The translations under genes and the position numbers were made by a program. 64,000 nt of DNA from Streptomyces sp. NBC_01689 (GTDB lineage: Bacteria; Actinomycetota; Actinomycetes; Streptomycetales; Streptomycetaceae): positions 3,472,001 through 3,536,000 of the forward strand of contig NZ_CP109592.1 of the NCBI RefSeq assembly GCF_036250675.1. Direction: 5' to 3'. This document shows, piece by piece, positions 52,533 through 64,000 of the stretch (position 1 is its first letter; every line of letters starts with the position of its first letter). The notes under the pieces were generated by a model, which saw only the letters and a list, made by a program, of their open reading frames with translations, ran no database searches and was not told the DNA's origin.

Positions 52533-52578
52533 GACGGAGGGCGTCTTTCCCCCACGAGCGGGAGAGACGCCCTCCGTC
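52533..52578 (+). terminator. Strong terminator after conservon 2
   Basis: GACGGAGGGCGTCT pairs perfectly (14 bp) with AGACGCCCTCCGTC. The helix can extend to about 19 bp through TTCCC/GGGAG with an 8-nt loop. Confidence 0.85.
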
Positions 52579-53635
52579 ATGTCCCGGGGCCCGCACGGTG
52601 AGCCTCCGGCCCTTCCCGCCCCCTCTCCCCGGGGGTCCCCCCCGCCGGGGCTTCCGAACCGACCGGACCTCATGGCCGCCGGCGCTCTACGGCGGTCCGG
52701 ACCTCCCGCGGCACCGGACGTCACGGCCACCGCGACTTCCGAACCGACCGGACCTTCCGACCGCGGGGACTCCACGACCGCTGGCGCTCCGCGGCCGTCC
52801 GGACCTCCCGCGACGCCGGACCTCCCGGCCACCGGGACCTCACGGCCGCCGGAATTTCCACGGCGCCAGGACTTTCACGGGGGCATGCCTTCCGCGGCGC
52901 CGTGCTTTCCCTGCGGCACGGATTCAGCGCGGCGCCTTTTCGCCGCAGGCACGCCTGGGACGCGGGCAGACCCGCGGCGCGGCGACACGGTGCGGTCAGG
53001 CGTGGGGTCCTGGTGGAGGTGCTTCCCTCCGGGCGGGAAGCCACGCGCCGGGCCGCTTCTCACGGCTGGGGGCCGCTCCTCGAACGCTTCTCCCCGCTGG
53101 GAGGCCTCGACCCGGGGTCGTTCCTCCCAGCAGGAGGTCCGTCCCCGGAGCCCAGCCGCCCCGCCCTCAGTGCCGGTTCCTCCCCCGGGACGCCTCCTTG
53201 CCCGGAGGCGCCCACCCGGCGAGGGACCCCGCCCTGACCCACGTTCCCTCCCAGGACGTTCGCCCAGGACCCCGACCGACACCTCCGCCCCAGACGTACG
53301 CACCCGGCAGATGCGTCTCCTTCCAGGCAGGGCCCGGCACCGACAGGAGACTCCCACCGGCCATCGCCCCTCCCAGGCATCCGCCCACCCGGCACACGGG
53401 CCTCCCTCCCACCAGAGGCCCCGCCCCCGCACGAGACTCACACCGACCGGCGCCCCCTCCCCTGGCGTACGCGCCCGGCGCGGCGGAATCCCCCTGTCTC
53501 CGGGGCGTCCCCGTGCCGCGCGCCGCGACGGGTGGCGCCGGGGCCAGGGGGTGTCGGCACGCGGCGTGACGCGGGGTCCGGCCCCCGCCGTCGCGGGCGG
53601 CGCGGGGCGGGTCCCGGGGCGCCCGGGGACGGCGA
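52579..53635. repeat. Gene-free stretch of about 1.05 kb with degenerate GC-rich repeats
   Basis: No credible gene in either direction; open frames translate to Pro/Arg/Gly-rich text. The left part (52645-52860) contains degenerate repeats of about 85-100 bp. CTTCCGAACCGACCGGACCT recurs exactly at 52651 and 52736, and GTCCGGACCTCCCGCG at 52695 and 52797. The right part (53000-53480) has a looser family of C-rich CCTCCC/GGGAGG-bearing segments, several able to fold back. It separates convergent cvnD2 and accE. Confidence 0.55.
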
Positions 53636-53665
53636 AGGGCCCGCTCCGGGTACGGAGCGGGCCCT
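53636..53665 (-). terminator. accB-accE terminator
   Basis: AGGGCCCGCTCCG and CGGAGCGGGCCCT form a perfect 13-bp stem with a 4-nt loop, 24 bp after the accE stop. Confidence 0.88.
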
Positions 53666-53688
53666 CGTCGCCGGGTGAGCGCCGCAGG

Positions 53689-53883
53689 CTAGCCGTGCCA
53701 GCTGTGCGGGGCACGGAAGCCGGGCTCGCGCTCCAGACGGCGCCAGCCGGCCTTCGCGCGGCCTCGGTGGGTGGGAGTGGTGTCAGGCTGGGCGGCGGCC
53801 CGGGCCAGGAGGATGGCCGTGATGGCGGCGACTTCCTCGGGCTCGGCGTGGCCCTTCTCGACGCGGATCTCAGGGTCGTTCAT
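53689..53883 (-). CDS. accE: Acyl-CoA carboxylase epsilon subunit
   Basis: This is a 64-aa actinobacterial AccE-type protein: MNDPEIRVEKGHAEPEEVAAITAILLARA, followed by a basic/aromatic C-terminus with W and the end HSWHG. In S. coelicolor the epsilon subunit binds the beta subunit and stimulates the alpha-beta carboxylase complex. It follows accB by 57 bp on the same strand, the standard arrangement, and is closed by a strong terminator. The ATG at 53883 has GGAG 10 nt upstream. Confidence 0.92.
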   Translation of the reverse strand: MNDPEIRVEKGHAEPEEVAAITAILLARAAAQPDTTPTHRGRAKAGWRRLEREPGFRAPHSWHG

Positions 53884-53940
53884 AGGTGTCAGTCTCCGTG
53901 AGAGAGGTTTCCGCGGCGCTGCCGCGGAGGAGCCGCAGGG

Positions 53941-55530
53941 TTACTGCGGGGGGTTGCCGTGCTTGCGCGAGGGCAGGTCCGCGTGCTTCGTCTGCAGCAT
54001 CGCCAGCGAGCGGATGAGGACCTCGCGGGTCTCGGCGGGGTCGATGACGTCGTCGACCAGACCGCGCTCGGCCGCGTAGTAGGGGTGCATGAGCTCGGCC
54101 TTGTACTCCTTGACCATGCGCAGACGCATGCCCTCGGGGTCGGCGGCGTCGGCGATCTGGCGGCGGAAGATGACGTTGGCGGCGCCCTCGGCGCCCATCA
54201 CGGCGATCTCGTTGGTGGGCCACGCGTACGTGAGGTCCGCACCGATGGACTGGCTGTCCATCACGATGTACGCGCCGCCGTAGGCCTTGCGCAGGATCAG
54301 CGAGATCCTCGGCACCGTCGCGTTGCAGTACGCGTACAGGAGCTTCGCGCCGTGCCGGATGATCCCACCGTGCTCCTGGTCGACGCCGGGTAGGAAGCCC
54401 GGCACGTCCAGGAGGGTGATGATCGGGACGTTAAAAGCGTCACACATCTGGACAAAGCGCGCAGCTTTTTCGGAGGCCTCGATGTCCAGGACGCCGGCGA
54501 GGGTCTGCGGCTGGTTGGCGACGATGCCGACGACCTGGCCGTCGAGGCGGGCCAGCGCGCAGATGATGTTGCGGGCCCAGCGTTCGTGGACCTCCAGGTA
54601 GTCGCCGTCGTCGACGAGTTCCTCGATGACCTTGGTCATGTCGTAGGGCCGGTTGCCGTCCGCGGGCACCAGGTCCAGGAGAACGTCGCCACGGCGGTCC
54701 GCGGGGTCCTCCGAGGCGACCCTCGGCGGGTTCTCGCGGTTGTTCTGCGGGAGCATCGACAGGAGGTAGCGGACCTCGGCGATGCAGGTCTCCTCGTCGT
54801 CGTACGCGAAGTGACAGACACCGCTGGTCTCGGCGTGCACGTCGGCGCCGCCCAGCCCGTTCTGGCTGATCTCCTCACCGGTGACGGCCTTGACCACGTC
54901 CGGGCCGGTGATGAACATCTGCGAGGTCTCACGGACCATGAACACGAAGTCGGTCAGCGCCGGCGAGTACGCCGCGCCGCCCGCGCACGGGCCGAGCATC
55001 ACCGAGATCTGCGGGATGACACCCGAGGCCTTCGTGTTGCGCTGGAAGATGCCGCCGTAGCCGGCCAGCGCCGAGACACCCTCCTGGATCCGGGCACCCG
55101 CACCGTCGTTGAGGGAGACCAGCGGCGCACCCGCCGCGATGGCCATGTCCATGATCTTGTGGATCTTCGTGGCGTGCGCCTCGCCCAGCGCCCCGCCGAA
55201 GATACGGAAGTCGTGCGCGTAGACGAAGACCGTGCGGCCCTCCACCGTGCCCCAGCCGGTGATCACACCGTCCGTGTACGGCTTCTTGGCCTCCAGGCCG
55301 AACCCGGTCGCCCGGTGCCGCCGCAACTGCTCGACCTCCTGGAAGGACCCGGGGTCGAGGAGCAGCTCGATCCGCTCGCGGGCGGTCAGCTTGCCCTTGG
55401 CGTGCTGGGCCTCGGTCGCCCTCTCGCTGGGGCCGCGCAGTGCCTCCGCACGAATCGCGTGCAGTTCGGCCACGCGCCCGCGTGCGTCCGTGGGTTCGCC
55501 TGAGGGTGCGGCCTCGTCCAAAACGGTCAT
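53941..55530 (-). CDS. accB: Acetyl/propionyl-CoA carboxylase beta (carboxyltransferase) subunit
   Basis: This 529-aa carboxyltransferase transfers CO2 from biotin to acyl-CoA, giving malonyl- or methylmalonyl-CoA for fatty acids and polyketides. The two crotonase-like halves carry the oxyanion-hole glycines PCAGGAAYSPALTDF and RKAYGGAYIVMDSQ. Ile422 sits in AYGGAYI. In published S. coelicolor work the equivalent residue (Ile in AccB, Asp in PccB) sets substrate choice, so this is the AccB type, able to use acetyl-CoA. The biotinylated alpha subunit is not in this window. The start is the ATG at 55530 with AAGG 7 nt upstream. Confidence 0.96.
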   Translation of the reverse strand: MTVLDEAAPSGEPTDARGRVAELHAIRAEALRGPSERATEAQHAKGKLTARERIELLLDPGSFQEVEQLRRHRATGFGLEAKKPYTDGVITGWGTVEGRTVFVYAHDFRIFGGALGEAHATKIHKIMDMAIAAGAPLVSLNDGAGARIQEGVSALAGYGGIFQRNTKASGVIPQISVMLGPCAGGAAYSPALTDFVFMVRETSQMFITGPDVVKAVTGEEISQNGLGGADVHAETSGVCHFAYDDEETCIAEVRYLLSMLPQNNRENPPRVASEDPADRRGDVLLDLVPADGNRPYDMTKVIEELVDDGDYLEVHERWARNIICALARLDGQVVGIVANQPQTLAGVLDIEASEKAARFVQMCDAFNVPIITLLDVPGFLPGVDQEHGGIIRHGAKLLYAYCNATVPRISLILRKAYGGAYIVMDSQSIGADLTYAWPTNEIAVMGAEGAANVIFRRQIADAADPEGMRLRMVKEYKAELMHPYYAAERGLVDDVIDPAETREVLIRSLAMLQTKHADLPSRKHGNPPQ

Positions 55531-56246
55531 GTAGCGACCTTACGAAGTCGAACAAGAAAAGCGAGCCGTCGACTCCGTACAGTCTCCAGCCTGTTTTCCT
55601 GGTACCCCTGAACAGAACCTCGACCGCATGCAGGCGATCTGACTGCTCAGAGGGCCTGCGGCTTGTAGAGGTCACACAAAGCCGTCAGCTGAGAGTCACC
55701 TCACATTCACGGGTGGCCCATACCGTCCCCGGAGTGACACGGCCCCTCGGACGGCGGCCCCGGCCCGACATCCCGGCCGCCGGATCCACCCGGATGCGCG
55801 GCCGTCCGCCGGGGATCCGCCCGTACGCGCCCGTCGCACCGGCCGCCGTCGACCGGCGGTCGTCCGCCGTCACTCGCGGACGACCTACAGGTTAGCGGCG
55901 AGGACGCGGCGCCGTGGGACACGGACACCGCGGCACGGCACCCGGACCCGGACCCGGCGACGGCCGGGCACCACGGCCCACGACGTCCGGGGCGACCGCG
56001 CGCCGGCGGCCGGTACCCGGCCCCCACCAGCGGGAAGACCCGCGGCCGGGCCGGACCGAGGGCGTGGCGCCGGGAAGCGTGGCGCCGGGACGCACAGTAA
56101 CGTCGGCAACACACAGCGGATGATGTTGAAACTTGAATGGAATAGGTCTACCGTCACTCCTGTTCACCTCGTTGAATGTTTAACAAAATGATCCTCGCGG
56201 TTCCGCTTCCCCGATCCGCGACCCCGTCCCCCCTGAGGAGCACGTC
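55531..56246. other. Intergenic region between accB and the yceI gene
   Basis: About 716 bp with no credible gene. Both ends are AT-richer: 55531-55730 probably carries the accB promoter (minus), and 56120-56195 the yceI promoter. The latter includes TTGAAACTTGAATGG and GTTGAATGTTTAACAAAATG, where TTGAA(T) occurs three times. The GC-rich middle (55740-56090) shows no recognisable element. Confidence 0.5.
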
Positions 56247-56858
56247 ATGGGCATCTTCGGCCGCAAGACCACCGACACCCCCGCCAGCGACGCGGCAGCC
56301 GCCGCCGTGAACCCCGACCTCGCGGCGCTCACCGGCGAGTACACGATCGACCCGGCGCACTCGACGATCGGCTTCGTCGCCCGCCACGCCATGGTCACGA
56401 ACGTCAAGGGTTCCTTCAAGGACTTCGAGGGCTCGCTGCACCTGGACGGCTCCGACCCGTCCCGCTCCACCGCCACGCTCGACGTCAAGATGGACAGCAT
56501 CGACACGGGCTCGGCGGACCGCGACACCCACCTGAAGAGCTCGGACTTCTTCAAGACCGACGAGTTCCCGGCCATGACCTTCCGTTCCACCAAGGCGGAG
56601 GCCCTGGGCGGCGACGACTACCGGATCACCGGTGAGCTGTCGATCCTCGGCACGACCAAGCCGCTCAGCATCGACCTCGAGTTCAACGGCTCCGCGAAGG
56701 ACCCGTTCGGCAACGAGCGCGTCGGCTTCGAGGGCAAGGCGGAGATCCTGCGCTCCGAGTGGGGCCTCACCTGGAACGCGGCCCTGGAGACCGGTGGCGT
56801 CCTCGTCTCCGACAAGATCAAGCTGAACTTCGACATCTCGGCGATCAAGAACGCCTGA
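56247..56858 (+). CDS. YceI-family polyisoprenoid-binding-like protein
   Basis: This 203-aa lipocalin-like protein has the YceI core from about residue 30: GEYTIDPAHSTIGFVARHAMVTNVKGSFKDFEG, LDVKMDSIDTGSADRDTHLKSSDFF, FPAMTFRST, ITGELSILGTTKPLSIDLEF and KLNFDISAI. The family binds long isoprenoids such as ubiquinone precursors. Unlike E. coli YceI there is no signal peptide (MGIFGRKTTDTPASD), so this one is cytoplasmic. The ATG has GAGGAG 6 nt upstream. An imperfect GC-rich inverted repeat at about 56879-56935 probably ends transcription. Confidence 0.94.
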   Translation: MGIFGRKTTDTPASDAAAAAVNPDLAALTGEYTIDPAHSTIGFVARHAMVTNVKGSFKDFEGSLHLDGSDPSRSTATLDVKMDSIDTGSADRDTHLKSSDFFKTDEFPAMTFRSTKAEALGGDDYRITGELSILGTTKPLSIDLEFNGSAKDPFGNERVGFEGKAEILRSEWGLTWNAALETGGVLVSDKIKLNFDISAIKNA

Positions 56859-57010
56859 CCCGCCCGCCGCACGGCACCCTGAGCGCGCCCGTCCTCTACT
56901 CCCCCCGTACCGGGAGGGCGGGCGCTCCGGTGTTTCCGCACCGGCCCGCTCCGGCGGACCCCGGCGAAACCCCGGTGCGCCGCCCGTGCGGCGGCCGCTA
57001 GCCTCCGGGC

Positions 57011-57526
57011 ATGACCTGGTTGCCCGCCGGCTTCACGCATCCCCTCCGTGTCGAACTCTCCGGAGGACACCACCTCAGGCCCATCACGGGTGCCGACGCG
57101 GACATGGACTACCCCGTGGTCATGGGGTCGCGCGAGCGGCTCTGGTCCCTCTTCGGCGAGGCCTGGGGGTGGCCCGCCCCGACCATGACCTACGAGGCGA
57201 ACCGGCGGGACCTGGAACGGCACGAGGCCGAGATCGCCGCCCACGAGTCCTTCAACTACGTGCTGCTCGACGCGAGCGGGACCGTCGAGTCGGGCTGCGT
57301 CTACGTCGATCCGCCGGCGAAGGCCGGGGCCGACGCCGAGATCTGCTGGTGGGTGACGGACGACCGGGCCGGTACCGGCCTGGAGCGTGAGCTCGACGCG
57401 CTGGTGCCCCGGTGGATCGCCGAGGACTGGCCCTTCGTGCGGCCCCGGTTCATCGGCCGCGATCTGTCGTGGCGCGAGTGGCTCTCCCTGCCCGACGCGG
57501 ACGCCCGCACCGGCGCCGGCACCTGA
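57011..57526 (+). CDS. GNAT-family N-acetyltransferase-like protein
   Basis: This 171-aa cytoplasmic protein shows the GNAT alpha/beta order: HHLRPITGADADMDYPVVMGSRERLWSLFGEAWGWP, then strands FNYVLLDASGTVESGCVYVDPP and AEICWWVTDD, with a degenerate acetyl-CoA loop (DRAGTGLERELDALVPRWI). The classical Q/RxxGxG/A loop is weak, so catalytic competence is uncertain. The start is the ATG at 57011. It is probably transcribed separately from the yceI gene. Confidence 0.75.
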   Translation: MTWLPAGFTHPLRVELSGGHHLRPITGADADMDYPVVMGSRERLWSLFGEAWGWPAPTMTYEANRRDLERHEAEIAAHESFNYVLLDASGTVESGCVYVDPPAKAGADAEICWWVTDDRAGTGLERELDALVPRWIAEDWPFVRPRFIGRDLSWREWLSLPDADARTGAGT

Positions 57527-57557
57527 CGGACCGGCTCACCGGAAGCGGCGCCGGAGC

Positions 57558-58913
57558 TCAGAAGCCGCCGCCGAAATCTCCACCGCCGCCGAAGTCGCCG
57601 CCGCCCCCGCCGTCCCCGCCGTCTCCGAATCCGCCGCCGAAGTCCCCCGGGTCGAAGGACGCACCCGAGACGTCGCCGCCGTCGTACCCGCCGAAGTCCC
57701 CGTAGCCGGTGCCGTAGTCCGACGCGTAGGAGGGGGTGGCCATCGCGCCGCCGAGCAGGGTGCCGACGAGGAGACCCGGGAGCAGGCCGCCGCCGAAGTA
57801 GCCGCCCGCCCAGGGACCGTAGGCCGGACCCGCGTCCCAGTACGGTCGGCGGCCGTGGTCGGTGTCGACCTCGCGGACCGCCGGATCGTCGCCGTCGGCC
57901 AGCCGGGCACGGTCCGCCGCGCAGACGGGGACCTCGCGGGCCGCGCCCCCGGCCGGTGTCCAGGTCGCGTCGGCCACCGAGGGACCGTGCCGCGGATCGA
58001 AGAAGCAGGGGGCGCGGCGCTCCGGCAGCGGGCGGCCCTCCCGGCGGGCGGCCAGCAGCGCGAGGGAGAAGCGGCCGTCCTCCAGTGCCGCGGTGACACC
58101 GCGTACGTCCTCCGGGCGCCGTGCGGCGGCCATGGAGGCCTTCGCCTGTTCGTAGGCGTCGAGGGCGCGTTCGTAGTCGGCGCGCATCGCGTCGTCCGCG
58201 CCCGCCTCCGCCGGATGGAAGTCCAGCCGGTCGAGTTCCTCGCCGAAGGCCGTGATGTCCTCGTCGACGACGACACGGAGCTTTTCCAGCGCGGCCCGCT
58301 GCTCCAGCGACCTGCGGCGGCGGCCGCGCCGTACGAGCGCCAGCGCGCCCGCGCCGCCGGCCACGATCACCGCGCCGACGACGATCAGCCCGGCCGTGGA
58401 GGTGCCGCCGCCGGACCCCGGCCCCCAGCTGCCGGGCGCCGATCCCTTGACGCTGACGAGCGCGCGGTCCGTGAAGTCGTTCAGCTGGGTCCTGGCAGGT
58501 TCGCCCTGGACGCTGGTGACGAGGTTCTGCACGCCGGTGCGGGTCAGCACGGCGGAGTCCGCGCGGGCGTCGAAACGGGTGCCGAGCCTGACTGCGTACA
58601 GGCCGGTGACGCCGGTGTCGGTGCGGAGGTTCTGGAAGAGGTTCTGGGTCGGGAAGCCGTCGGGAAGGACCGCCACGAAGACGGGCTTGTCCGCCTTCTT
58701 GATCTTCGCGGCGAGAGCGTGCGCGTCCGCCGAGGACAGCTGGGCGGACGCCGCGGGGTCGACGTAGACCGGGCTCTCGCGCAGGGCAGCGGCCACCGTT
58801 CCGACGTCGGTGGCCGCGTGCGCGGGAGACACGCCGGGAGGGAGCACCGCGAAGGCGGCGAGGATCAGCGCGATCAGCAGCCCGGGGAACCCCCGGATCA
58901 GTGCGGCCTTCAT
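57558..58913 (-). CDS. Exported membrane protein with Gly-rich tail
   Basis: This 451-aa protein has an N-terminal signal segment (LLIALILAAFAVLPPGVSPAHA). An extracytoplasmic alpha/beta domain follows (about residues 30-170: SPVYVDPAASAQLSSADAHALAAKIKKADKPVFVAVLP...), then a transmembrane helix (about 195-215, AGLIVVGAVIVAGGAGALALV). The cytoplasmic region is helical with a CFFDPRHGPS segment, and the C-terminus is built of GDFGGG/GGDGGG repeats after YFGGGLLPGLLVG. It is of a kind often annotated as a TPM-domain-like protein in Streptomyces. Function unknown. GGAGG lies only 1 nt before the ATG at 58913, unusually tight, so the true start is not certain. Confidence 0.8.
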   Translation of the reverse strand: MKAALIRGFPGLLIALILAAFAVLPPGVSPAHAATDVGTVAAALRESPVYVDPAASAQLSSADAHALAAKIKKADKPVFVAVLPDGFPTQNLFQNLRTDTGVTGLYAVRLGTRFDARADSAVLTRTGVQNLVTSVQGEPARTQLNDFTDRALVSVKGSAPGSWGPGSGGGTSTAGLIVVGAVIVAGGAGALALVRRGRRRRSLEQRAALEKLRVVVDEDITAFGEELDRLDFHPAEAGADDAMRADYERALDAYEQAKASMAAARRPEDVRGVTAALEDGRFSLALLAARREGRPLPERRAPCFFDPRHGPSVADATWTPAGGAAREVPVCAADRARLADGDDPAVREVDTDHGRRPYWDAGPAYGPWAGGYFGGGLLPGLLVGTLLGGAMATPSYASDYGTGYGDFGGYDGGDVSGASFDPGDFGGGFGDGGDGGGGGDFGGGGDFGGGF

Positions 58914-59043
58914 ACCTCCGAAGCTACCCGAAACCTGGACCAACAGGCACCCAACCTCACATTCGGGCGCAATGGGGCATTCGGAGCGGGTGGGGCGGTG
59001 TCGGCGGGGAATCACCCCCACCGCACCGGCCCGCCCGCTCCCG

Positions 59044-59085
59044 CCCCCTCGTGGCCCGCCTTGTCGCGCGCGGACCACGAGGGGG
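59044..59085 (-). terminator. Terminator after the GH3 gene
   Basis: CCCCCTCGTGG and CCACGAGGGGG form a perfect 11-bp stem around a 20-nt GC-rich loop, 3 bp beyond the GH3 stop. Confidence 0.75.
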
Positions 59086-59087
59086 TC

Positions 59088-62108
<3,021 letters not shown>

Positions 62109-62346
62109 GTACCTTCCCTCGGCTCTCTTGGTTCACTTATGACTTAGATCACGGCGTGAGTTAACTGAGACCTCGGGGGGCCGTCAAGGCTTCACGTCAG
62201 AACCGGTACAGACTCAACTCCCGTCCGGATCAGGGCCGTTGTTCCTTCAAAGTGTGAACGCGCGCCCCCTTGACGCGCCCTGCGAGCCGTCATTTACTCA
62301 CGCCTCGCACGCCTCCCCACCCCCACCTCCAGAAGGGCGGCGCCCC

Positions 62347-64000
62347 ATGAGGGGATCCACTCGGGCGGCCCGGCTGATTCTCGCCGGACTGCTCACCGCG
62401 GCCGGATTCACGGCCGCCGCGCCCGCGCACGCCGCGGGCGAACAGGTCACCGCCTGGCTGACCACGACCGACGACACCGGCGGCCGCCATGTCGTACGCG
62501 GACTCCAGGCCCAGGCGCCGTTCGCCTTCCAGTCCGGCTCCGGCGGCGGTGGCGAGAACATCACCGTCGACGAGAACACCCGCTACCAGACCTTCACCGG
62601 TGGCGGCGCCTCCTTCACCGACACCGCCGCCTGGCTGATGAACAGCAGCGGGGCGCTGTCGCAGTCGACGCGGGACGCCACGATGCGCAAGCTGTTCTCG
62701 CCGACGGACGGCATCGGCCTGTCCTTCCTGCGCAATCCCATGGGGGCCTCCGACCTCGCACGGTTCGGCTACAGCTACGACGACGTGCCGGCCGGGCAGA
62801 CCGACCCGGACCTGACCCGGTTCTCGATCGCGCACGACCTGGCCGACGTGGTGCCGCTGACGAAGCAGGCGCTCCAGCTCAACCCCGCCCTGACGGTGAT
62901 GGCCTCGCCGTGGACGGCGCCGGCCTGGATGAAGGACAGCGGATCGCTGAACGGGGGCTGGCTGAAGTCCGAGGACTACGGCGCGTACGCCTCGTACTTC
63001 GTGAAGTACCTCCAGGCCTACCGGGACCAGGGCGTGCCGGTCTCGTACGTCACCGCGCAGAACGAGCCGACCTGCTGCTCGGGCTACCCCTCGATGAGCT
63101 GGAACGCCTCCGGGCTCGCCTACTTCACCAAGAGCGAGCTGCTGCCGAAGCTCCAGGCCGCCGGCCTGTCCACGAAGGTCCTCGCCCACGACTGGAACTG
63201 GGACGTCTACGACTCGTACGCCGCCCAGACCGTCGACGACGCGGCGGTGCGCTCCCACCCGAACTTCGGCGGGATCGCCTGGCACGGCTACGGCGGGGAC
63301 GTGAACAAGCAGACGAGCGTGCACAACCAGTACCCGGGCCTGGACGCCTTCGGCACGGAGCACTCCGGCGGCACCTGGATCGCCAACCAGCAGCGCGAGG
63401 ACATGCTCAACATCGTCGACTACACCCGCAACTGGGCGAAGTCGGTGACGAAGTGGTCGCTGGCCGTCGACCAGAACCGGGGTCCGCACAACGGCGGTTG
63501 CGGCACCTGCAGCGGACTGATCACCGTGCACAACGGCGACGGTGCGAGCGGGAGCGTCGACTACACGGTCGAGTACTACACGATGGGCCACCTGACGAAG
63601 TTCGTCCGGCCGGGTGCCCAGCGGATCGCGTCGACGGCGTCCGCGTCGGTGCCGAACGTGGCGTGGCGCAACCCCGACGGGTCGAAGGCGCTGATCGCGT
63701 ACAACGACGCGTCCGCCGCGAAGACGGTCACCGTCAACTGGGGCTCGCAGCACGCCACCTACTCGCTGCCGGGCAAGACCTCGGCCACCTTCACCTGGTC
63801 CGGCACGCAGTCGGGCGGGGGCGGCGGCCAGTCGGGCTCCTTCGTCGGGCTCGCGGGCAAGTGCCTGGACGTGGCGGGCGGTTCGAGCACCAACGGCACG
63901 GCGGTGCAGCTCTACGACTGCAACGGGAGCGCGGCCCAGAAGTGGGCGGTGCAGGCGGACGGCTCGGTGCAGACGCTCGGCAAGTGCCTGGACGTGACCT
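62347..64000 (+). CDS. Secreted GH30 glycosidase with ricin-type lectin domain (3' end cut)
   Basis: At least 551 residues are present. The signal peptide (LILAGLLTAAGFTAAAPAHA) is followed by the GH30 catalytic barrel: YQTFTGGGASFTDTAAWL, MASPWTAPAWMKDSGS, acid/base Glu240 in VTAQNEPTCC, and nucleophile Glu338 in FGTEHSGG. A beta-sandwich ends near residue 475. A Gly/Ser linker leads to a ricin B/CBM13 lectin domain (FVGLAGKCLDVAGGSSTNGTAVQLYDCNG...QKW), which is cut by the window edge at the second QxW repeat. Likely substrates are beta-1,6-glucan or glucosylceramide-type linkages. It is divergent from the GH3 gene with a 238-bp shared, AT-richer promoter region. Confidence 0.93.
   Translation, partial: MRGSTRAARLILAGLLTAAGFTAAAPAHAAGEQVTAWLTTTDDTGGRHVVRGLQAQAPFAFQSGSGGGGENITVDENTRYQTFTGGGASFTDTAAWLMNSSGALSQSTRDATMRKLFSPTDGIGLSFLRNPMGASDLARFGYSYDDVPAGQTDPDLTRFSIAHDLADVVPLTKQALQLNPALTVMASPWTAPAWMKDSGSLNGGWLKSEDYGAYASYFVKYLQAYRDQGVPVSYVTAQNEPTCCSGYPSMSWNASGLAYFTKSELLPKLQAAGLSTKVLAHDWNWDVYDSYAAQTVDDAAVRSHPNFGGIAWHGYGGDVNKQTSVHNQYPGLDAFGTEHSGGTWIANQQREDMLNIVDYTRNWAKSVTKWSLAVDQNRGPHNGGCGTCSGLITVHNGDGASGSVDYTVEYYTMGHLTKFVRPGAQRIASTASASVPNVAWRNPDGSKALIAYNDASAAKTVTVNWGSQHATYSLPGKTSATFTWSGTQSGGGGGQSGSFVGLAGKCLDVAGGSSTNGTAVQLYDCNGSAAQKWAVQADGSVQTLGKCLDVT

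Noticed and set aside
52579..53901. 440-aa Pro-rich frame downstream of conservon 2
   Set aside because: It runs through a strong terminator and into accE antisense; the repeats are degenerate and not in a consistent frame.

Overview
This window is chromosomal DNA from a Streptomyces (Actinomycetota). It is very GC-rich, GTG starts are frequent, and many genes are joined by ATGA/GTGA overlaps. The gene order smc, acyP, mutM, rnc, rpmF, coaD, rsmD, recG, rpmB, thiL, ddl, gpsA, plsC, cofC, hupS, leuD/leuC, ndgR, tRNA-Glu/Gln, gltX, two conservons, accE/accB is, as I recall it, the core order of the S. coelicolor SCO5577-SCO5535 region read in reverse. I could not check this against a database.

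Layout. 1-4.4 kb: the 3'-truncated smc, a 67-aa coiled-coil protein and acylphosphatase, all on the minus strand. 4.5-6.7 kb: a secreted CAP-domain protein, a 62-aa secreted peptide and an HxlR regulator. 6.8-14.3 kb: a minus-strand run recG, rsmD, coaD, DivIVA-like coiled-coil protein, DUF177, rpmF, rnc, mutM (repair, CoA synthesis, ribosome and RNA processing, polar growth). 14.5-19.3 kb: a plus-strand two-gene unit, an Hsp90-family ATPase overlapping a 999-aa TPR protein. 19.5-29.0 kb: DAK2 protein, rpmB, thiL, a stand-alone Lrp-type sensor domain, a DUF3515 lipoprotein, the plsC-gpsA-ddl run (phospholipid and peptidoglycan precursors), cofC (coenzyme F420) and a 67-aa protein. 29.1-34.8 kb: HU-like hupS, leuCD with divergent ndgR, and a divergent DUF4188/MerR pair.

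34.9-41.4 kb: five tRNA genes (Gln-Glu-Glu-Gln-Glu on the minus strand), a HAD hydrolase, a secreted FlgD-Ig protein, gltX coupled to an FAH-family hydrolase, and a peptide with two NPRRT motifs. 41.9-52.5 kb: two complete conservons in tandem (sensor kinase-like CvnA, roadblock CvnB, DUF742 CvnC, GTPase CvnD). Their GTPase genes share a 281-bp perfectly identical block, which suggests gene conversion. 53.6-55.5 kb: accB-accE (acyl-CoA carboxylase). 56.2-64 kb: YceI protein, GNAT acetyltransferase, a membrane protein with a Gly-rich tail, a secreted GH3 glucosidase, and a divergent GH30-ricin enzyme cut by the window edge.

No insertion sequences, prophage genes, CRISPR arrays or rRNA genes were seen. 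Two gene-free stretches of about 0.9 and 1.1 kb (27.9-28.8 and 52.6-53.6 kb) hold GC-rich, partly repetitive sequence. The most notable items are the Hsp90-TPR pair, the sequence-homogenised twin conservons, the strictly conserved cvnC/cvnD junction with atypical codons, and the NPRRT-repeat peptide.
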